A stretch of DNA of 25,938 nt from an uncultured Bacteroidia bacterium (lineage in GTDB: Bacteria > Bacteroidota > Bacteroidia > Bacteroidales > UBA932): the NCBI GenBank assembly GCA_902767355.1, contig CACXHG010000077.1:1-25938 (forward strand), given 5' to 3'. The notes under the pieces were generated by a model that was not told the origin of the DNA, searched no databases, and worked only from the letters and a program-made list of their open reading frames with translations. Positions within the stretch are counted from its first letter, which is position 1. Each line of letters starts with the position of its first letter. This document shows positions 21,388 to 25,938 of the stretch, piece by piece. A program made the translations under genes and the position numbers.

Positions 21388-24300
21388 ATGAGTTTTCCCG
21401 AGTATAAAAACAACGATCTGGTTGAGGTCAACCAAGCCATACTCGACATCTGGCGCAAAGAGGATGCATTCAAGAAAGTCCTTAAGTTGAGAGAGGGCGC
21501 ACCCAAGTTCATTTTCTTCGAGGGGCCGCCTTCCGCCAACGGTATGCCTGGCATCCATCATGTCATGGCCCGCAGCATCAAGGACGCCATCTGCCGCTAC
21601 AAGACGCAGACCGGCTATCTGGTGGAGCGCAAGGCCGGCTGGGACACCCACGGCCTGCCCGTGGAACTGGGCGTGGAGAAGATGCTCGGCATCACCAAGG
21701 AGGATATAGGCAAAAAGATTTCTGTGGATGACTACAACCACGCCTGCCGCCGCGAGGTCATGAAATACACCGCGGAGTGGGTCAACCTCACGGAGCGCAT
21801 AGGCTATTGGGTCGATATGGAAAACCCCTATGTGACCTACGACAACAGCTATATAGAGACGCTCTGGTATCTCCTCAAGGAGATTTACAAGAAGGGATAC
21901 CTCTATAAGGGATACTCCATACAGCCTTATTCGCCCGCTGCCGGCACCGGACTGAGCACTCACGAACTCAACCAGCCCGGCTGCTACCGCGACGTGAAGG
22001 ATACCACCGTCACCGCCCAGTTCAGGGTGCGGCGCGACGCTGTTTCCGAGAAACTGTTTGCCGACGCTTCGGCTCCGGTCTATTTCCTGGCGTGGACAAC
22101 CACGCCCTGGACCCTGCCGTCCAATACGGCGCTCTGCGTGGGCCCGAATATAGAATATGTGCGCGTCGAGAGCGTCAACCCCTACACCAAAGAGCCGGCT
22201 GTCTATGTGCTGGCCAAGGCGCTGGTGGCCTCTCATTTCAACGACAAGAATCCCTACCGCGTGCTGGACGGCTCCTTCAAGGGCCGCGAGCTGGCGGGTA
22301 TCAAGTATGAGCAGCTCTTCCCCTGGGTAAATCCCGGCGAAGGCGCTTTCAGGGTAATTACCGGCGACTATGTCACCACCGAAGACGGTACCGGCGTGGT
22401 GCACATCGCGCCCACTTTCGGTGCCGACGACGACAAGGTGGCCAAGGCTGCCGGCGTGCCGCCGATGCAGATGGTGGATGCTGCCGGCAACCGCATGCCG
22501 ATGGTGGACCGCACCGGCAAGTTCTTCCGCCTGGAAGACCTCGATCCCGGTTTTGTGGCCGCCAATGTGGATACTGAAAAATATGGCGTCTATGCCGGCC
22601 GTTTCGTCAAGAACGCCTACGACCCCACGCTGGGCCCCGACGATGCCACCCTGGACATTGACCTCTGCGTGGATCTCAAGCAGCAGGGCAAGGCCTTCAA
22701 GATAGAAAAGCACGTCCACTCTTATCCCCACTGCTGGCGCACCGACAAGCCGGTTCTCTATTATCCGCTGGACTCCTGGTTCATCAAGACCACCGCGGTG
22801 CGCGACCAGATGATAGATATCAACAACACCATCGTCTGGAAGCCCGAATCCACCGGTACAGGCCGCTTCGGCAAGTGGCTGGAGAACATCCAGGACTGGA
22901 ACCTGTCCCGCAGCCGCTACTGGGGCACTCCGCTGCCGGTTTGGCGCACCGAAGACGGCCGCCAGACCAAGTGCATAGGCTCCATCGCGGAGCTCTGCGA
23001 AGAGATAGACAAAGCTGTGGCAGCCGGCATCATGGCTTCCAACCCGCTGCGCGACAAAGGTTTCGTGCCGGGCGATTTCTCCCGTGAGAACTATGACAGG
23101 ATAGACCTTCACCGCCCTTATGTAGATCAGATTTTCCTGGTGAGCGAAGACGGGCAGAAGATGGTGCGCGAGACCGACCTGATAGACGTCTGGTTCGACT
23201 CGGGTTCCATGCCCTACGCCCAGGAAGGCCTCAAGAATATCGGCAAGCCGCAGTTCACCCAGTCGGCGGATTTCATCGCCGAAGGTGTCGACCAGACACG
23301 CGGCTGGTTCTATACCCTGCACGCCATCCATACCATGATAAGCGGCACGGCAGCATTCAAGCACGTGATTTCCAACGGTCTGGTGCTGGACAAGGGCGGC
23401 AACAAGATGAGCAAGCGCCTGGGCAATGCGGTGGATCCGTTCAAGGCCCTTGACAATTACGGCGCCGATGCCCTGCGCTGGTACATGCTCACCAATGCAC
23501 AGCCCTGGGACAACCTGCGCTTCGACGAAGCCGGCGTGGACGAGGTGCGCCGCAAATACTTCGGCACGCTCTACAACACCTATTCCTTCTTCGCCCTTTA
23601 TGCGAACGTGGATAAGTTCGACCCGAAGGCTCCCCAGGCGCCGCAGAGTGCCCTGCGGGAGATAGACCGCTGGCTGGTATCGCTTCTCAACACCCTCATC
23701 AAGGATGTCACCGCCGCTTATGAGGACTATGACATCACCACCGCCGGACGTCTGATCCAGAACTTCGTGTGCGACAACCTCAGCAACTGGTACGTGCGCC
23801 TCAACCGCAAGCGTTTCTGGGGCGGCACGATGAACGACGACAAGCTCGCTGCATATCAGACGCTCTACCAGGCGCTCAAGGTGGTGGCTCAGTTGTCGGC
23901 GCCCATCTCGCCGTTCTACAGCGACCGGCTCTGGCGCGATCTGGACCCGGAGGCCGGCAGCGTGCATTTCACCCTGATGCCCAAGGCGGATGAGTCCCTC
24001 ATCGACTCCGAACTCGAAGAGAGGATGCAGCTGGCCCAGCAGAGTTCATCGATGGTGCTGGCCCTGCGCCGCAAGGTTGCCATCAAGGTCCGCCAGCCGC
24101 TGGCAAAACTCGTCATCCCGGTTATCAACCCCCACCTGCGCGAGCAGTTCGAGAAGGTGGAGAGCTTGGTTCTGGGCGAGGTCAATGTCAAGGAAGTAGA
24201 GTATATTACCGATACCACAGGCTTGATAACCAAGAAGATCAAGCCCAATTTCAAGACACTCGGCAAGAAGTACGGCAAGCAGATGAAAGAGATCGCCGCC

Positions 24301-24753
24301 TTTTTTGCCGCCATGGATCAGCGCACGATTGCCGACATAGAGAGGGCGGGGGATTATTCGCTTCAGTTGCCTTCCGGGCCGGTTGCGCTCACGGCGGAGG
24401 ACTACACCGTGTCTTCCGAGGATATGGAGGGCTGGCTGGTTGCCTCCGAGGGGCAGCTTACAGTCGCCCTGGATGTCACCATCACCGACAGCCTGCGCCG
24501 CGAAGGCGTGGCCCGCGAGCTTGTCAACCGCATCCAGAACCTGCGCAAAGACAGCGGCTTCGACGTCACCGACCGCATCAATGTCACCATAGAGAACCTG
24601 CCGGAAGTGGCTGATTCCCTGGCCTCTTTCGGTGATTATCTCAAAGACCAGACGCTCGCCGTCTCTCTTGTGCTCGGAAAGGATTTCGGTGGCAAGAAAG
24701 TTGAATGGGAAGATGACGGACAGATAGAAATCAAAGTCGAGAAAATTGCTTGA
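21388..24753 (+). CDS. ileS: isoleucyl-tRNA synthetase (eukaryote-like, type 2)
   Basis: About 1121 residues, the usual size of type 2 IleRS. I prefer ATG 21388 (MSFPEYKNND) because homologues I recall start this way and because a start at 21376 would leave only a few bases of leader after the -7 box at 21357; both are in frame. The HIGH-type motif is EGPPSANGMPGIHH, the editing domain includes FLAWTTTPWTLPSN, and the KMSKS-type motif is GNKMSKRLGN. The anticodon-binding domain follows (from about residue 700). The protein charges tRNA-Ile with isoleucine. Type 2 enzymes are usually less sensitive to mupirocin, which is knowledge of the family, not of this protein. Confidence 0.97.
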   Translation: MSFPEYKNNDLVEVNQAILDIWRKEDAFKKVLKLREGAPKFIFFEGPPSANGMPGIHHVMARSIKDAICRYKTQTGYLVERKAGWDTHGLPVELGVEKMLGITKEDIGKKISVDDYNHACRREVMKYTAEWVNLTERIGYWVDMENPYVTYDNSYIETLWYLLKEIYKKGYLYKGYSIQPYSPAAGTGLSTHELNQPGCYRDVKDTTVTAQFRVRRDAVSEKLFADASAPVYFLAWTTTPWTLPSNTALCVGPNIEYVRVESVNPYTKEPAVYVLAKALVASHFNDKNPYRVLDGSFKGRELAGIKYEQLFPWVNPGEGAFRVITGDYVTTEDGTGVVHIAPTFGADDDKVAKAAGVPPMQMVDAAGNRMPMVDRTGKFFRLEDLDPGFVAANVDTEKYGVYAGRFVKNAYDPTLGPDDATLDIDLCVDLKQQGKAFKIEKHVHSYPHCWRTDKPVLYYPLDSWFIKTTAVRDQMIDINNTIVWKPESTGTGRFGKWLENIQDWNLSRSRYWGTPLPVWRTEDGRQTKCIGSIAELCEEIDKAVAAGIMASNPLRDKGFVPGDFSRENYDRIDLHRPYVDQIFLVSEDGQKMVRETDLIDVWFDSGSMPYAQEGLKNIGKPQFTQSADFIAEGVDQTRGWFYTLHAIHTMISGTAAFKHVISNGLVLDKGGNKMSKRLGNAVDPFKALDNYGADALRWYMLTNAQPWDNLRFDEAGVDEVRRKYFGTLYNTYSFFALYANVDKFDPKAPQAPQSALREIDRWLVSLLNTLIKDVTAAYEDYDITTAGRLIQNFVCDNLSNWYVRLNRKRFWGGTMNDDKLAAYQTLYQALKVVAQLSAPISPFYSDRLWRDLDPEAGSVHFTLMPKADESLIDSELEERMQLAQQSSSMVLALRRKVAIKVRQPLAKLVIPVINPHLREQFEKVESLVLGEVNVKEVEYITDTTGLITKKIKPNFKTLGKKYGKQMKEIAAFFAAMDQRTIADIERAGDYSLQLPSGPVALTAEDYTVSSEDMEGWLVASEGQLTVALDVTITDSLRREGVARELVNRIQNLRKDSGFDVTDRINVTIENLPEVADSLASFGDYLKDQTLAVSLVLGKDFGGKKVEWEDDGQIEIKVEKIA

Positions 24754-24758
24754 TATTT

Positions 24759-24766
24759 TATTTTTG
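24759..24766 (+). promoter_or_regulatory. possible promoter -7 box of the DksA-like/lspA pair
   Basis: TATTTTTG matches TAnnTTTG just after the ileS stop and 35 nt before the next ATG. The region is T-rich, so a chance match is quite possible. Confidence 0.4.
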
Positions 24767-24801
24767 AGTAACTTTACAACCAGTCATTAATTACAAGAAT
24801 T

Positions 24802-25194
24802 ATGGCAGAGAATACAGAGAATAAAGAGAAAGTCCGCTACAGCGACGCCGAACTGCAGGAATTCAAGGAGATGATCCTTGAGAAGCTTGCAAAGGCCCGC
24901 GAAGAGTATGCAATGCTAAAGGCCAGCGTGGATCACAGCTCCAGCAACGATACCGAGGATACCTCTCCCACATTCAAAGTGCTGGAAGAAGGTGCTACAT
25001 CTTCTGCAAAGGAAGAACTCGGCCAGCTTGCCGCAAGGCAGTACAAATTCATCCAGAATCTGGAAGCAGCGCTCGTGCGCATAGAGAACAAGACCTATGG
25101 CATTTGCCGTGAGACCGGCAAGCTCATCCCCAAGGAAAGGCTCAGACTGGTCCCTCACGCCACACTCTCCGTAGAGGCTAAAAACAAGCGTTAA
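24802..25194 (+). CDS. DksA/TraR family protein with degenerate zinc finger
   Basis: A 130-residue protein with an N-terminal coiled-coil region (about residues 12-45 and 65-95) and a C-terminal DksA/TraR-type motif YGICRETGKLIPKERLRLVP, followed by HATLSVEAK. DksA-type proteins bind the secondary channel of RNA polymerase and act with ppGpp. Here only one Cys (in GICRETG) of the usual four zinc ligands remains; positions normally holding Cys are Thr and Ser. I recall the same loss in other Bacteroidetes members, so it is probably not a sequencing error. The TAA stop overlaps the lspA ATG by one base. Confidence 0.9.
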   Translation: MAENTENKEKVRYSDAELQEFKEMILEKLAKAREEYAMLKASVDHSSSNDTEDTSPTFKVLEEGATSSAKEELGQLAARQYKFIQNLEAALVRIENKTYGICRETGKLIPKERLRLVPHATLSVEAKNKR

Positions 25195-25829
25195 TGAAGT
25201 TATCCAAGGGGACGCGGCTGACGCTGTTCGTGATTGTCCTGCTTATCATCGACCAGGTCATAAAGATCCTGGTCAAGACCAATATGACCCTGGGGCAGAG
25301 CATTCCGGTGTTCGGCACGTGGTTCAAGATACACTTTATCGAGAATGTGGGAATGGCCTTCGGCATGAGCTTCGGGGGTGGGGTAGGCAAGTTTCTACTT
25401 ACATTCTTCCGCATCATCCTGGGCATTGCCATTATAGTTTACATACGCAAACTGCTCAAGAAGCCGGATACTCCCACCGGAGTGCTGTATGGTCTTGCGG
25501 CCATCATGTGCGGCGCTTTCGGCAATATCATCGACTCCCTTTTCTACGGCCTGATATTCAGCGAAAGCACCTTCACTCAGGTGGCGACTATGTTTCCGCC
25601 CGAAGGCGGCTATGCCGGCCTGTTTTTCGGCAAGGTGGTGGATATGTTCTACTTCCCGATAATCGACACCACCTTCCCCGACTGGATGCCGCTCATAGGC
25701 GGCCGTCCGTTCCGCTTCTTCGACGCGATCTTCAACTTTGCAGACTCCTGCATCACCGTCGGAGCAATCTATCTGATACTCTTCCAGTGGAAGTTTTTCA
25801 GCAAGAACGAGGCGGTAGCGAAAAAATAA
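25194..25829 (+). CDS. lspA: lipoprotein signal peptidase (signal peptidase II)
   Basis: A 211-residue inner membrane aspartic protease that removes signal peptides from diacylglyceryl-modified prolipoproteins. Family motifs are DQVIK (residues 20-24), ENVGMAFGM, GAFGNIIDSLFYG with catalytic Asp114, and FNFADS with catalytic Asp184. Four membrane segments are visible. It is longer than the E. coli enzyme because of an extra region of about 35 residues between about 123 and 172 (TMFPPEGGYAG and following), which I recall as common in Bacteroidetes. Several likely substrates, the lipoproteins at 1317, 13588 and 14230, are in this window. It is coupled to the upstream gene through TAATG. Confidence 0.96.
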   Translation: MKLSKGTRLTLFVIVLLIIDQVIKILVKTNMTLGQSIPVFGTWFKIHFIENVGMAFGMSFGGGVGKFLLTFFRIILGIAIIVYIRKLLKKPDTPTGVLYGLAAIMCGAFGNIIDSLFYGLIFSESTFTQVATMFPPEGGYAGLFFGKVVDMFYFPIIDTTFPDWMPLIGGRPFRFFDAIFNFADSCITVGAIYLILFQWKFFSKNEAVAKK

Positions 25830-25830
25830 C

Positions 25831-25838
25831 TATATTTG
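25831..25838 (+). promoter_or_regulatory. putative tRNA-Ser promoter -7 box
   Basis: TATATTTG followed by CG is a full match to TAnnTTTG, placed 18 nt before the tRNA 5' end and just after the lspA stop. Confidence 0.5.
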
Positions 25839-25856
25839 CGGTCACAACAATGACTT

Positions 25857-25938
25857 GGAGAGGTGGTAGAGTGGTCGATTACGGCAGTCTTGAAAACTGT
25901 TGAACGGCAACGTTCCGGGGGTTCGAATCCCTCCCTCT
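25857..25938 (+). tRNA. tRNA-Ser(UGA), 3' end cut by the window edge
   Basis: A class II tRNA beginning GGAGAGG. The anticodon stem-loop is CAGT-CTTGAAA-ACTG, giving anticodon TGA (serine). A long variable arm GAACG-GCAA-CGTTC is present, followed by the T arm with GTTCGAATC. The 3' acceptor strand is seen as CCTCT, so the last two paired bases, the discriminator and CCA if encoded lie beyond the window. Confidence 0.95.

Noticed and set aside
21370..23967. Long open frame of about 865 codons antisense to ileS
   Set aside because: It mirrors the well-supported ileS and has no domain of its own; same codon-bias effect.

Overview
The window looks like a chromosomal segment of a GC-rich Bacteroidales bacterium. 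The evidence is repeated upstream boxes of the Bacteroidetes type (TAnnTTTG), lipoproteins of Bacteroidetes type (a BACON plus DUF4878-like protein and a TlpA-like protein), a eukaryote-like (type 2) isoleucyl-tRNA synthetase, the DksA-like protein next to lspA, and a Bacteroidetes-style glycogen operon. I cannot name the genus from sequence alone. I see no phage, insertion sequence, CRISPR array or origin.

Layout. 1-1320 (+): 3' part of a GBE1-like glycogen branching enzyme, cut by the window edge. 1317-3313 (-): greA, a HIT protein and a TlpA-like lipoprotein that has lost its CxxC. greA has a promoter-like box and a terminator-like hairpin in its leader. 3410-13454 (-): a tightly packed operon of about 10 kb, in order debranching enzyme, GT4 glycosyltransferase, GH57 amylase-type enzyme, a 1412-residue fusion of a GT3 glycogen synthase and a GT35 phosphorylase, ribF, and a small membrane protein. 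With glgB it covers chain elongation, branching, phosphorolysis and debranching of glycogen. 13588-14862 (+): two lipoproteins, one YiiX-like and one BACON/DUF4878-like.

14869-20565 (-) is the most unusual part: a peptidase-containing (C39) ABC transporter, two small double-glycine leader peptides (64 and 59 residues), a TolC-type outer membrane channel, a HlyD/MacA-type adaptor, and then tsaB overlapping the adaptor. The second peptide is short and easily missed. Both predicted mature peptides carry a GxxxG motif, as do two-peptide (class IIb) bacteriocins, but both are close to neutral in charge and no immunity gene is visible. A 102-nt imperfect inverted repeat lies just upstream of the transporter. 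This cassette is the best candidate for an undescribed system: a two-component secreted peptide, either antimicrobial or signalling.

20831-21316 (-): cvpA, divergent from 21388-24753 (+) ileS, with closely spaced promoter boxes between them. 24802-25829 (+): a DksA/TraR-family protein translationally coupled to lspA, followed by tRNA-Ser(UGA), which runs off the right edge. No stretch longer than about 300 bases lacks a gene. The largest gap is 20566-20830 (265 nt) and holds the inverted repeat.
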